A DNA stretch of 64,000 nt from Nocardia fusca NBRC 14340 (GTDB lineage Bacteria > Actinomycetota > Actinomycetes > Mycobacteriales > Mycobacteriaceae). The DNA lies in contig NZ_BDCU01000013.1 of the NCBI RefSeq assembly GCF_001618425.1, forward strand, positions 1-64,000. The letters run 5' to 3'. Each line of letters starts with the position of its first letter. Position 1 is the stretch's first letter. Below, in pieces: positions 51,452 to 60,357 of this stretch. The notes beneath the pieces were generated by a model, which saw only the letters and a program-made list of their open reading frames with translations, had not been told where the DNA came from and did not search any database. Position numbers and translations under genes: made by a program.

Positions 51452-52627
51452 ATGGCACTGAGTGCCGGAACCAGAAGGACGGTTGCCTGCGTGCTCGTGG
51501 GTCTCGGCGCGTTGCTGATCGTCGCCGCGCTGATGATCCCCACCTACACCGTCAGCAAGATGGCCAAGACTCCTCTCGACCTCGAGATCACCACCGTCGC
51601 GGTCAATCAGAAGGATCAGGAGAGCCTGGTCCTGGATTCCTCGTCGCTGACGGCCGAGGGGCGCTCGGCCGAGGTCAACAAGAACGTGCCGCTGGTCTCC
51701 CAGCGGTTTCTCACGGTCGAGGATCCCTCCGACGCCGACGAGATGACCATCCAGGCCGGTAACACCCTGCGCCGGATCGACAAATCCGGCGACACCGGCG
51801 TGCTGACAGCCTACGTCGACCGGGTCACCATCGACCGCAAGACCGGTGAGCCGGTGGCCGCCGATCCCAACGGCTCGATCGCGATCACCACGAACTCCAA
51901 GGGCGAGGCGCTCGCGGATCCGGTGCAGCACACAGGGCTGCAATACCGGTTCCCGATCGGCACCGAGAAGAAGACCTACCCGTACTTCGACGTGCTCGCC
52001 CGGACCACCACCGATATGGAGTTCCAGGAAGAGACCGAGATCAACGGCACCAAGGTCTACCACTTCCGGCAGCAGGTCCCGGTGACCAAGCTGGCCGACG
52101 TCTCCAAGGCGCCGACCAACAAGCTGGAGCTGCCGGCGGCCAAGTGGGGCGTCGAGGGTGGCGAGGAACCGGTCACCATGTACCGCTTCTACGGCAACAC
52201 CCGCGACGTCTGGGTGGAGCCGGAGACCGGCACCATTGTCAAGGGCGGCGAACAGCTCAACATCTTCTACAGCCGCACCGCCGACAAGGTGGAGGTGCCC
52301 GCGCTCAAGGCCAATATGGTCTTCGACACCGATACCGTGGAATCCCAGCTCGCGGTGGCCAAGGACAATATCGACAAGCTGTCGCTGTTCGGCCGGGTCC
52401 TGCCGATCGTCTTCGGCATCCTCGGCGCACTCGCGCTGATCGCCGGACTCGTGCTCGGTATCACCGGCGGTCGCGGCGGTCGGCCGGCTCGGCCCACCGG
52501 TCCGGCCCGGCGCCCCACCGGGGGCTCCTCGGTCGCCGCATCGGATGACGCACCGACCACCACGCTGCCTCGTACGGGTAACGCGGACGCCCCGACGGAG
52601 ACCATCAAACTCCCGAAGAATCTCTGA
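51452..52627 (+). CDS. DUF3068/PorA-family envelope protein (Rv0227c-like)
   Basis: A 391-residue protein with an N-terminal membrane helix (TVACVLVGLGALLIVAALMI) and a C-terminal helix (VLPIVFGILGALALIAGLVL), so both ends cross the inner membrane and about 290 residues lie outside. The exported part is beta-rich (ALSAYTYT-like stretches such as TDMEFQEETEINGTKVYHF, VTMYRFYGNTRDVWVEP). The family is DUF3068, found in mycolic-acid bacteria; its mycobacterial member is linked to the envelope. The C-terminal tail is cytoplasmic and Thr/Pro-rich. GAGGAG lies 8 bases before the ATG. A strong terminator follows. Confidence 0.88.
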   Translation: MALSAGTRRTVACVLVGLGALLIVAALMIPTYTVSKMAKTPLDLEITTVAVNQKDQESLVLDSSSLTAEGRSAEVNKNVPLVSQRFLTVEDPSDADEMTIQAGNTLRRIDKSGDTGVLTAYVDRVTIDRKTGEPVAADPNGSIAITTNSKGEALADPVQHTGLQYRFPIGTEKKTYPYFDVLARTTTDMEFQEETEINGTKVYHFRQQVPVTKLADVSKAPTNKLELPAAKWGVEGGEEPVTMYRFYGNTRDVWVEPETGTIVKGGEQLNIFYSRTADKVEVPALKANMVFDTDTVESQLAVAKDNIDKLSLFGRVLPIVFGILGALALIAGLVLGITGGRGGRPARPTGPARRPTGGSSVAASDDAPTTTLPRTGNADAPTETIKLPKNL

Positions 52628-52645
52628 GCGTACGAACACAGTGAG

Positions 52646-52673
52646 GCGCCCCGGACCGTAAGGTCCGGGGCGC
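52646..52673 (+). terminator. Strong terminator after the DUF3068 gene
   Basis: A perfect 12-bp stem GCGCCCCGGACC / GGTCCGGGGCGC closed by GTAA (GNRA loop), then TCTGGTTT. It lies 18 bases past the stop. Confidence 0.88.
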
Positions 52674-52739
52674 TCTGGTTTGCGGGGCAGTGCGTAGCGC
52701 ATGTAGCCGCGTCCAAGGCCGACGTTGATATCCTGAGCC

Positions 52740-53432
52740 GTGCTGGTTACGCCTTCTTTGTACTGGAGTTCTCAGACCTACGTCGGCTCGACCTCAACAC
52801 TTCCCTCGAGTCTTCTGGGGAGGAAGACTCGGTTACGCTACGTCGAACCGGCCGACCATGCGACGTTCGTTCGTTTCGCCCGAACCGCCACAGCATCGGA
52901 CGGGGCACGAGTAGGCGGTCATCAATACTGGGCAACGCATAGGAAAACTACGGCTGATCGATGCGGCGATCGCCAGTTCGCGATCGAGTCTCTGTACAGC
53001 CGAAGGGTTGTCGGGTCCCTACACGTTCGCGAGATCGATTCAGAGACCAAGTCGTTCAGCTACACCATCGGCATTGCGTCCATGTTCCGGCGATGCGGCT
53101 ACGCGACAGAATCAATAATGCTGCTACTCGGATATATGTTCGACGAACACGCATACCATAAATGTGACATTTGGATCTACAGCGGCAATATCGGCTCCTT
53201 GATACTGCACGGCATCGTGGGATTCCGTGAACAAGGGTGCATTGCCGATGACGAGGTTCTTCGCGGGCACATCAGATATATGGTCCATATGAGTATCACG
53301 GCCGAGCACTTCGCAGAGCGTCACGCCCATCCAGTGCATGGGCTCCAACGCGAGTCGGTATCGCGCGGGCGACATTGGCGGCCGCTGCGCGGACGTCATT
53401 GGCAGACGAAACCACGGTTACCGATTTTCTAG
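52740..53432 (+). CDS. GNAT acetyltransferase of atypical base composition
   Basis: A frame of 230 residues. The acetyltransferase part is LRYVEPADHATFVRFARTAT, then VVGSLHVREIDSETKSFSYT, IGIASMFRRCGYATESIMLL (the acetyl-CoA loop) and IWIYSGNIGSLILHGIVGF, which is the RimJ/RimL pattern. The region is much less GC-rich than its neighbours: 53101-53160 is about 43 percent GC by hand count. It uses codons such as ATA and AAT that are rare elsewhere in the window. This points to recent acquisition. The true start is uncertain; GTG 52740 lies upstream of the domain. The last 50 residues look unconserved. The substrate is unknown. Confidence 0.7.
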   Translation: MLVTPSLYWSSQTYVGSTSTLPSSLLGRKTRLRYVEPADHATFVRFARTATASDGARVGGHQYWATHRKTTADRCGDRQFAIESLYSRRVVGSLHVREIDSETKSFSYTIGIASMFRRCGYATESIMLLLGYMFDEHAYHKCDIWIYSGNIGSLILHGIVGFREQGCIADDEVLRGHIRYMVHMSITAEHFAERHAHPVHGLQRESVSRGRHWRPLRGRHWQTKPRLPIF

Positions 53433-53848
53433 TTCTTTCCCGGCCCTCGACGGGCTCCGCTCTACCGAATCCGGCGCGGTAACAGGGCGTTCCCGAGCAT
53501 CCGAGCTGAACGCTAGGTGAGTTATCGGAGCAACAGTCCCCTTGCTGTTGCCGTCTTCGCGACCTCCAGGCGCCCATGATCACCGGAATCAGTATGCTCG
53601 GCTCGCGTTTCGAGCGAATCGGAGTGCCCCAACGATCGTGTCACCAGGTACATGAAGGTGTCCGAGCCTCGTAGGCGGAGGTCGGCGCAGCGCGGCTTCC
53701 GTCCGTGATGAGAGATCGAAGCCCGGCCGAGACGAGCTGGTCGACCGAGGCACGCCGACCACAAGGAACCGGGGCTGGTTGCCATAACGCCCACGACCTC
53801 GGGCCCCTGTCGTAGTCGCAGAGTGTGCCGGGTGACAAGCGTCATCGT
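53433..53848. other. Intergenic stretch without a supported gene
   Basis: 416 bases of mixed composition between the foreign-looking GNAT gene and the truncated DUF418 gene. Overlapping short frames on the minus strand have no recognisable domain. No repeat or attachment site was seen at its edges. Confidence 0.4.
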
Positions 53849-54685
53849 TCAGCGCTCGCTGTATCGAACTCGCTGTCGCGCGCGAGATTTGCCATAGCTG
53901 AGCCGACGCAGTGCGACCTCCGCCGGCCCACGCATACCCCGGCGGCGCATCGAATCGGCGAGGACCACCGTGGCAAGCCACACGGCCGTCCCGACGCCGA
54001 CGGCAGCAGCAGGGTAGGGAATTGGCAGGTCGAGCGTGTACGAGGCGAATAACACCGTCCACGCGACCGACTGCGCCGAATAGAAGGTCATGGAACGTTC
54101 GCCGAGAGCAGCCAGGGCGGTCGTCACCGGGCCCCGCCGGTCGGCAAGGCCGAGTGCTACCAAGGCGATGAGAGCTGCGTAACCGAGTCCGCCCGCATAA
54201 CCCGTCAGCTGATGAATTCCGGCGGAGAGCAGGGCATCCAGCGGTGAATAACTTCTCCACATGCCGGCTTCGAACAATGCCAAGGGCACGCCGCCCAGTA
54301 TGCCCAGGGAGATACCGGCGACGGCGCTCACTCGGAGGAGGCGCATATGTTTCGCCTGCTCTTCCAAGAGGTGGTGCCGTGCCGCCAGGATTCCGACGAG
54401 AAACGGGACGACGGTGCTGACGAACATCACCACCCCGATGGCCGCGAACGTGGTGAGGCGGAAGACGACCTGACCGACGAATCCGTCCGGTATCGGCGGG
54501 TTGCCGCTCTGTCCGGTGAGGACCTGATCGGCGGCGATCACGGCTCGGATGATCGCACCCAACGGCAACCAAGCCAACGCCAACAGAACCAGGGTCCGAT
54601 CGCGGAAGCGCAGAACTCCCGCGAAAGTCAGCGCAACCAGACCGTAGACGGTCAGGAGCACGGGGCCGCTGATCCGCGATCCCAC
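53849..54685 (-). pseudogene. DUF418 membrane protein, probably N-terminally truncated
   Basis: A frame of 278 residues with about seven membrane helices, for example VLLTVYGLVALTFAGVL, TLVLLALAWLPLGAII and FAAIGVVMFVSTVVPFLVGI. The C-terminal DUF418 block is recognisable: LAALGERSMTFYSAQSVAWT, then LPIPYPAAAVGVGTAVWLA. DUF418 proteins usually have about 100 more residues at the N terminus, starting with a conserved RxxxLDxLRG segment, and this is absent here. No upstream frame supplies it. The gene is therefore either a short variant or a remnant. It sits in the same variable stretch as the low-GC GNAT gene. Confidence 0.65.
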
Positions 54686-55002
54686 GAAAGCGACCCGTCA
54701 TCGGCATTGCCCGACGCTTTGATGAGAGAGGTGTCCGGGCCCTGCGGGACTATCTCACTAAAGGCGTTTCCGGCGGTTTCCCTCAGAAAGTTCGGGCGTC
54801 GGGCCTGCGGTCAGCGAACGCGTTGACCGCAGGCTTCCAGCGCATCGTCCATCGTGCCCGACCCGCACCGGTCGGGTCGAGCGAACGAGTGACCGAATAC
54901 GGCGCGATCGTGCGCCACCGATCCTCGGTCAGCGTGGCCCTGAGGATGCCGGGGTCGGAACCCCGCCCCGAAGATTTCGGAGCGGGGCTCGCGTGCGGCC
55001 CG
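54686..55002. other. Intergenic stretch without a supported gene
   Basis: 317 bases between the truncated DUF418 gene and the end of htdX. If DUF418 is truncated, part of its lost 5' end would lie here, but no matching frame is seen. CGGGGTCGGAACCCCGCCCC (from about 54950) contains a short GGGGT/ACCCC hairpin that could terminate htdX transcription. Confidence 0.4.
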
Positions 55003-55863
55003 TCAGCGCAGCGTGGCGGTGAGGTGCGGAAAGCCCTTCGTCGGGTGCCGCAGAGCCAGGTCCCAGCCCTGCTCGACCTGGTCGGCGTAGACGTTCACGG
55101 TGGACGGCAGCAGGATCGGTTTGCCGAATTTCACCGCGTAGGAGACCTTGTCGGGGATCCGGCCCTCGACGGTCGCGAGGATCGTTGCCGCCGACCACAT
55201 CCCGTGCGCGATCGCCCGGGGGAAGCCGAAAGCCTTGGCACCCAATGCCGAGGTATGGATCGGGTTCTGATCACCGGAGGCGTTCGCGTAGCGGGTGATC
55301 GTCTTCTGGTCCACCTTCCACGTCCGCAGCGGGGGCGGCGGCACCTCCTCGGGTTTCGGTTCGGGCTTCGGTCCGCCCGACAGCGAGGTCTTCTGCTGGT
55401 GCAGGAAGGTGGTGACCTGCCGCCACACCAGCTCCCGGCCGACCCGGATCTCGCTGATCGCGTCGACCAGCAGGCCCTTGGGGTGTTCCCGCAGATTCTC
55501 GATATGCGCGGTGATATCGAGCGGTTCGCTCAACGAGATGTCCCGGGTGCGTTCGATGAGGTTCTCCGCGTGCACCGCGCCGACCGCCACGAACGGGAAG
55601 TCGCGCTGCACCACGAGTTTCATCACCAGCGGGAAGGTGATGATGAACGGGTAGGTCAGCGGCAGGGTGTCGCCGAAGCGCAGCCCGGTGGCCGTGCAGT
55701 AGGCCGCCAGGTGTTCCGGGTCGACCCGGTAGCCGTCGAGCCGGACGGCGCGGTCCGGGATCTCGGATTTTCGCGCCGAGACCAGCGGTATCGCGCCGAG
55801 CACGGCCTGTGCATACAGGCCGCCGTTCTTCGGCGGTGCGTCGAGGGTGATGGTCTCGGTCAT
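55003..55863 (-). CDS. htdX: MaoC-like (R)-3-hydroxyacyl-thioester dehydratase
   Basis: A 286-residue double hot-dog protein of the MaoC/HtdX family, converting 3-hydroxyacyl to trans-2-enoyl thioesters. The C-terminal hot dog carries the hydratase motif: YANASGDQNPIHTSALGAKA (Asp-x-Asn-x-x-His) and FPRAIAHGMWSAATIL. The N-terminal half (LPLTYPFIITFPLVMKLVVQ) is the partner hot dog. ATG 55863 overlaps the fabG4 stop by one base (TGATG), so the two genes are translationally coupled. This order matches mycobacterial Rv0242c-Rv0241c. It probably acts with FabG4 and FadA2 in a fatty-acid elongation or degradation route. Confidence 0.9.
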   Translation of the reverse strand: MTETITLDAPPKNGGLYAQAVLGAIPLVSARKSEIPDRAVRLDGYRVDPEHLAAYCTATGLRFGDTLPLTYPFIITFPLVMKLVVQRDFPFVAVGAVHAENLIERTRDISLSEPLDITAHIENLREHPKGLLVDAISEIRVGRELVWRQVTTFLHQQKTSLSGGPKPEPKPEEVPPPPLRTWKVDQKTITRYANASGDQNPIHTSALGAKAFGFPRAIAHGMWSAATILATVEGRIPDKVSYAVKFGKPILLPSTVNVYADQVEQGWDLALRHPTKGFPHLTATLR

Positions 55864-57221
55864 CACGCGCCGATCATGCTCTGGCCGCAGACCCGGACGA
55901 TATTGCCGTTCACCGCGTTCGAGGCCGGGCTGGCGAAGTAGGCGATGGTTTCGGCGACGTCCACGGTCTGGCCGCCCTGGTTCAGGGAGGCCATCAGCCG
56001 ACCGCCCTCCCGGGTGGCCAGCGGGATCGCGGCGGTCATGGCGGTTTCGATGAAACCGGGCGCCACGGCGTTGATGGTGATGCCCTTGGCGGCCAGTTCC
56101 GGCGCCTCGGCGTTCACCATGCCGATGACCCCGGCCTTGGAGGCGCCGTAGTTGGTCTGCCCGCGGTTACCGGCGATACCCGCGATGGAGGAGACGTCCA
56201 CGACCCGGCCGCCCTCCTTCAGCGCGCCCGCGGCCACCAGGCCCTGGGTGATGCGATGCGGCGCGGCCAGGTTCACGTTCAGGACGGCGTTCCAGCGGTC
56301 CTCGTCCATATTCGCCAGCAGTTTGTCCCGGGTGATCCCGGCGTTGTGCACGATGATGTCGATTCCGCCGAAACGTTCGGTGGCGAATTCGGCGAGCCGC
56401 TGCGCGGCGTCGGGCGCGGTGACGTCGAGTGCCAGTGCGGTGGCACCCACCTTGTTCGCGGTCTCGGTCAGCGCTTCACCGGCGGCCGGGATATCGGCGA
56501 CGATGACCTTCGCGCCGTCGCGGGCGAAGACCTCGGCGATGGTGGCGCCGATCCCGCGGGCGGCACCGGTGACCACGGCGACCTTCCCGTCCAGCGGCTT
56601 GTCCCAGTTCGCGGGCGCGACCGCGTCGTCCTTACCGACGCGGATCACCTGACCGTCCACGAACGCCGATTTGGCGGACAGCACGAACCGCAGGGTCGAG
56701 GCGAGGCCGGTGGCCGCCGGGGAGGCGTCGGGGTGCAGGTACACCAGCTGCGCGGTGGCGCCGCGCAGCAGCTCCTTGCCCACCGACCGGGTGAAGCCTT
56801 CGAGCGCGCGCTGGGCGATCTGGCCGTCCACGCTGCCGGCGAGTTCGGGTGTGGTGCCGATGACCAGGACCCGGCCCGACGGCGCGATACTGCGCATCGC
56901 CGGCTGGAAGAACTCGAACAGCTGCGACAGATCCTCGATGCTGCCGATACCGGTGGCGTCGAAGACCAGGGCGCCGTATTTGGTTCCGGCGGTGAGGGAA
57001 TCGGCGAAGGTGTATCCCTCGGCCAGCAGTGCCCGCAGCGGTTCGGCGACCCGGCCCTTACCGCCCAGCAGCACCGGTCCCGGCAGCGGCGGCTCGCCGG
57101 GCACGTAGCGCCGCAACTTCTCCGGCTTCGGCAGGCCCAGCTTGTTCGCGAGGAACCCGCCCGGCGCGGAGTTGACGAACGATCCATAGAGGTTGGGTGC
57201 ACCCTTGCTCTTGGCTGCCAC
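55863..57221 (-). CDS. fabG4: High-molecular-weight ketoacyl reductase FabG4
   Basis: A 452-residue SDR reductase with an extra N-terminal Rossmann-like domain, as in mycobacterial FabG4 (Rv0242c). The C-terminal catalytic domain has the NAD(H) motif [21 protein letters not shown] in [19 protein letters not shown] and the Ser-Tyr-Lys triad in [20 protein letters not shown] followed by KAG. The N-terminal domain contains [19 protein letters not shown] and a degenerate dinucleotide fold. It reduces 3-ketoacyl-CoA or ACP to 3-hydroxyacyl. GTG 57221 has AAGGTGGG upstream. It is first in the fabG4-htdX operon, divergent from fadA2, with a perfect palindrome between them. Confidence 0.95.
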   Translation of the reverse strand: MAAKSKGAPNLYGSFVNSAPGGFLANKLGLPKPEKLRRYVPGEPPLPGPVLLGGKGRVAEPLRALLAEGYTFADSLTAGTKYGALVFDATGIGSIEDLSQLFEFFQPAMRSIAPSGRVLVIGTTPELAGSVDGQIAQRALEGFTRSVGKELLRGATAQLVYLHPDASPAATGLASTLRFVLSAKSAFVDGQVIRVGKDDAVAPANWDKPLDGKVAVVTGAARGIGATIAEVFARDGAKVIVADIPAAGEALTETANKVGATALALDVTAPDAAQRLAEFATERFGGIDIIVHNAGITRDKLLANMDEDRWNAVLNVNLAAPHRITQGLVAAGALKEGGRVVDVSSIAGIAGNRGQTNYGASKAGVIGMVNAEAPELAAKGITINAVAPGFIETAMTAAIPLATREGGRLMASLNQGGQTVDVAETIAYFASPASNAVNGNIVRVCGQSMIGA

Positions 57222-57285
57222 AGTTCCCACCTTTTCCTGTTGCTCGATGTGGTGTCGGGAGTCGCCGGAGGCGGTGTCGACATTG

Positions 57286-57305
57286 AACTTACTCCGGAGT
57301 AAGTT
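57286..57305. promoter_or_regulatory. Perfect 20-bp palindrome between fabG4 and fadA2
   Basis: AACTTACTCCGGAGTAAGTT is its own reverse complement. It lies 65 bases upstream of fabG4 and 106 bases upstream of fadA2. A possible -10 box TATCGT for fadA2 follows immediately (57306-57311). A 16/20 copy overlaps the tetR promoter at 48024, making the Rv0238-like TetR the best candidate binder. Confidence 0.85.
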
Positions 57306-57411
57306 TATCGTAAACCGAGCGCGGGCGGGCGTCGGACGCCGTGGCGCGCAGCCGCGGCCCGGGCCCGGAGCACCCGACCCTCTCGCCAACTCGACAACCT
57401 GGGAGACCCGA

Positions 57412-58704
57412 GTGACCACCACATCCCGTTCGACCCGTCCGGTAGCGATCCTCGGCGGTAACCGCATCCCGTTCGCGCGTTCCGACAAGGCCTACGCCCA
57501 CGCCTCCAACCAGGACATGTTCACCGCCACGCTGGACGGACTGGTGAGCCGCTTCGGCCTGCAATCGGAACGGCTGGGCATGGTCGCCGGTGGCGCGGTG
57601 CTCAAGCGGGTCGGTGAGCACGGCCTGATCCGGGAGAGCGTGCTGGGTAGCCGGCTCAGCCCCTACACCCCCGCCCACGATCTGCAGCTGGCCTGCGGTA
57701 CCGGCCTGCAGGCCGTCGTCACCGTCGGCGACGCGATCGCGGCCGGCCGGATCGAGGTGGGTATCGGTGGCGGCACCGACACCACCTCCGACGCGCCCAT
57801 CGGGGTCAGCGAGCGGATGCGCGAGTGGATGCTGAACGCCAACCGCGCCCGCACCAATGCCGAGCGGCTCAAACTGGTCGGTCAGCTGCGCCCGGGCATG
57901 CTCGGTATCGAGATCCCGCGCAATGCCGAACCCCGTACCGGCCTGTCGATGGGCGAGCACGCCGCCATCACGGCCAAGGAATTCGGGGTCTCCCGCGACG
58001 CCCAGGACGAACTGGCCTATCTGTCGCACAAGAACATGGCCGCCGCGTACGAGCGCGGCTTCTTCGACGACCTGGTGACCCCGTTCCTCGGGCTCACCCG
58101 CGACGACAACCTGCGCCCGAACTCCTCGCTGGAGAAGCTCGGCACGCTGAAGCCGGTCTTCGGGGTGAAGCTGGGCGACGCCACCATGACGGCGGGCAAT
58201 TCCACCCCGCTCACCGACGGCGCGTCGGCGGTGCTGCTGTCCAGCGACGAATGGGCGGCCGAGCGCAACCTGCCGGTCCTCGCGCATCTGGTGGACAGCG
58301 AAGTCGCCGCCGTCGACTACATCCACGGCCCCGACGGTCTGCTCATGGCCCCCACCTACGCGGTGCCGCGGCTGCTCGCCCGCAACGGGCTGACGTTGCA
58401 GGATTTCGATTTCTACGAGATCCACGAGGCCTTCGCCTCGGTGGTGCTGGCCACCCTGCAGGCCTGGGAATCGGACCAGTACTGCAAGGAGCGGCTCGGC
58501 CTCGACGGGGCGCTCGGCTCGATCGACCGCACCAAACTGAACGTCAACGGTTCCTCGCTGGCCGCCGGGCACCCGTTCGCCGCCACCGGCGGCCGGATCG
58601 TCGCTCAGGCCGCCAAACAGCTGGCGGAGAAGGGGTCGGGCCGGGCGCTCATCTCCATCTGCGCCGCGGGCGGTCAGGGCGTGGTCGCCATTCTCGAGCG
58701 CTGA
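57412..58704 (+). CDS. fadA2: Acetyl-CoA acyltransferase (thiolase) FadA2
   Basis: A 430-residue degradative-type thiolase that cleaves 3-ketoacyl-CoA with CoA. The nucleophilic Cys is in [55 protein letters not shown] (catalytic His) and [16 protein letters not shown] (second Cys and Gly loop) complete the active site. GTG 57412 has GGGAG 6 bases upstream. It is divergent from fabG4 and shares the palindromic region, as expected for a linked fatty-acid pathway. It matches Rv0243. A terminator follows the stop. Confidence 0.95.
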   Translation: MTTTSRSTRPVAILGGNRIPFARSDKAYAHASNQDMFTATLDGLVSRFGLQSERLGMVAGGAVLKRVGEHGLIRESVLGSRLSPYTPAHDLQLACGTGLQAVVTVGDAIAAGRIEVGIGGGTDTTSDAPIGVSERMREWMLNANRARTNAERLKLVGQLRPGMLGIEIPRNAEPRTGLSMGEHAAITAKEFGVSRDAQDELAYLSHKNMAAAYERGFFDDLVTPFLGLTRDDNLRPNSSLEKLGTLKPVFGVKLGDATMTAGNSTPLTDGASAVLLSSDEWAAERNLPVLAHLVDSEVAAVDYIHGPDGLLMAPTYAVPRLLARNGLTLQDFDFYEIHEAFASVVLATLQAWESDQYCKERLGLDGALGSIDRTKLNVNGSSLAAGHPFAATGGRIVAQAAKQLAEKGSGRALISICAAGGQGVVAILER

Positions 58705-58786
58705 ACCGGCCGGGTCCGGGTCCGTCCGGCGGGTGAGGGAAGCGCCCACAGCCGCGGCGGGCCCCGGACCGGCGCAGGGGAAAGGA

Positions 58787-58815
58787 GGTGCCCCGATCGG
58801 GAAGGTCGGGGCACC
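58787..58815 (+). terminator. Terminator after fadA2
   Basis: GGTGCCCCGA (58787-58796) pairs perfectly with TCGGGGCACC (58806-58815) around a 9-base loop, followed by CCTATTTCTG. It is 83 bases past the stop. Confidence 0.82.
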
Positions 58816-58986
58816 CCTATTTCTGGTGGGCCCGGTCTCGCGCATCTGTGGTCCCTTCTGCGTGATCGTCGATATCGAACGAGAAAGGTTCGCGCCGGCG
58901 AGCGGTATCACCGTCGGTGATCCCGGCGGCCGGCGGTACGAGCCGGTCGGTGAAGCTCGCGCCGGCCGCTCGTCGTGGTCGACGGC

Positions 58987-60018
58987 CTAGCCCGATCCGG
59001 GCAGCTCGTGATGCCCGCCGAAGGCTTCGCGCATCGCGGACAGGGCCTTGTCCGCGTACGCCGATTCACCGCGTGAAGCGAAACGCTGGAACAGCGCCGC
59101 CGAGAGCACCGGAGCCGGTACTCCGATATCCACCGCGGCGTCGAGGGTCCAGCGTCCCTCTCCGGAATCGGAGACCCGGCCGCCGAAGGAATCCAGATTC
59201 GGGTCGGCGTGCAGTTGGGTCGCGGTGAGGTCGAGCAACCAGGACGCCACCACCGATCCGCGCCGCCAGACCTCGGCGACCTCCGCGATATCGATGTCGT
59301 ACCGGTAGTACTCCGGATGTTCGAGGGGGGTCTCCTCCGCGGAGTACTCGCCGCCGGCGCGGTTGCCGTAGTCGGCCTTGTGCATGATGTTGAACCCCTC
59401 GGCGTAGGCCGCCATGACGCCGTACTCGATCCCGTTGTGCACCATTTTCACGAAATGGCCCGCCCCCGCGGGACCGCAGTGCAGATAACCCTCTTCGGCC
59501 GGTCCGGGCTCCCCCGTCCGCCCCGGGGTCCGCGGCGCGGCCGCGACGCCGGGCGCGATGGCCCGCAGCAGTGGTTCCAGGTACCGCACCGGCTCCGGCT
59601 CGCCGCCGATCATCAGGCAGAACCCGCGGTCGCGGCCGAACACTCCGCCCGAGGTGCCGATATCGAGGTAGTGGATACCGAGGGGGGCGAGTTGCGCGGC
59701 CCGGGCGATATCGTCGTGGTACCGGCTGTTGCCGCCGTCGATGACGATATCGCCGGGCTCCAGCAATTCCGCCAGCTGGTCGACCGTGCGACCGGTGAGA
59801 CCGGCCGGGATCATCACCCACACCACGCGGGGGGTGTCGAGGTCGGCGACGAATTCCGCCAGGTCGGTGCTGCCCCGGAAGCTGTCGCCGAGTTCGGCGG
59901 TGAGAGCGTCTATCACGTCGGCGTGGCGTTCGCAGCCGACCGCCGTATGACCGGCCGCGACGATCCGCCGCACGATATTGGCCCCCATCCGGCCGAGCCC
60001 GATCATGCCCAACTGCAT
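58987..60018 (-). CDS. gnd: 6-phosphogluconate dehydrogenase, decarboxylating (YqeC/Gnd2 type)
   Basis: A 343-residue short form of 6-phosphogluconate dehydrogenase, converting 6-phosphogluconate to ribulose 5-phosphate and CO2. The dinucleotide motif is MIGLGRMGANIVRRI with the Glu-Arg CERHAD after strand 2, which is usual in NAD-preferring short forms. Substrate residues appear in IVIDGGNSRYHDD, TSGGVFG and GHFVKMVHNGIEYG (catalytic Lys and His-Asn). It lacks the long C-terminal part of the classic dimer. It is divergent from the VanW gene with 339 bases between. It may work in the pentose phosphate pathway or a related sugar-acid route. Confidence 0.93.
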   Translation of the reverse strand: MQLGMIGLGRMGANIVRRIVAAGHTAVGCERHADVIDALTAELGDSFRGSTDLAEFVADLDTPRVVWVMIPAGLTGRTVDQLAELLEPGDIVIDGGNSRYHDDIARAAQLAPLGIHYLDIGTSGGVFGRDRGFCLMIGGEPEPVRYLEPLLRAIAPGVAAAPRTPGRTGEPGPAEEGYLHCGPAGAGHFVKMVHNGIEYGVMAAYAEGFNIMHKADYGNRAGGEYSAEETPLEHPEYYRYDIDIAEVAEVWRRGSVVASWLLDLTATQLHADPNLDSFGGRVSDSGEGRWTLDAAVDIGVPAPVLSAALFQRFASRGESAYADKALSAMREAFGGHHELPGSG

Positions 60019-60357
60019 CTCGCGTCCCCTTTACTCATAGAGGTCGGATCGCATGCCGCCCCCGATTGTGCCCGCCCCTCGAGAACTTTCGCCGAGTTCG
60101 TGTGTAACGACCCGCGCGTGGCGCCGATATACCGGTCGGCTCCGTGCATTCGCCTGACCCCCGACCCGGCGACTGCACGGGGCCACTTTGCTGTCCGGGG
60201 CTTTGTTCGGGCGATATGTCCCAACTGCGACGCCAGTGGCTATCCAGATGGCGCAGCTGTGATCGATCCGGCACTGAAGATTACAGTTCGGACAACTATC
60301 GTTGGCGAAGGCTCGCAGCCCGCGAGTCCCCGAAGTATCGATTGGGGAGGACGGTTC
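60019..60357. promoter_or_regulatory. Divergent intergenic region gnd / VanW gene
   Basis: A 339-base gap that should hold both promoters. The part at 60230-60310 is AT-richer (ACTGAAGATTACAGTTCGGA and following) and is the best place for the VanW promoter. No clear inverted repeat was seen. Frames reading through it from gnd's antisense are not supported. Confidence 0.4.

Noticed and set aside
53589..54707. 372-residue minus-strand frame overlapping the DUF418 gene
   Set aside because: The other minus-strand frame has clear membrane helices and a DUF418 block; this one is Arg/Gly/Ser-rich noise.
59209..60357. N-terminal extension of the VanW frame by 383 codons
   Set aside because: It runs antisense through gnd; GTG 60358 with GGGGAGGACGG is the natural start.
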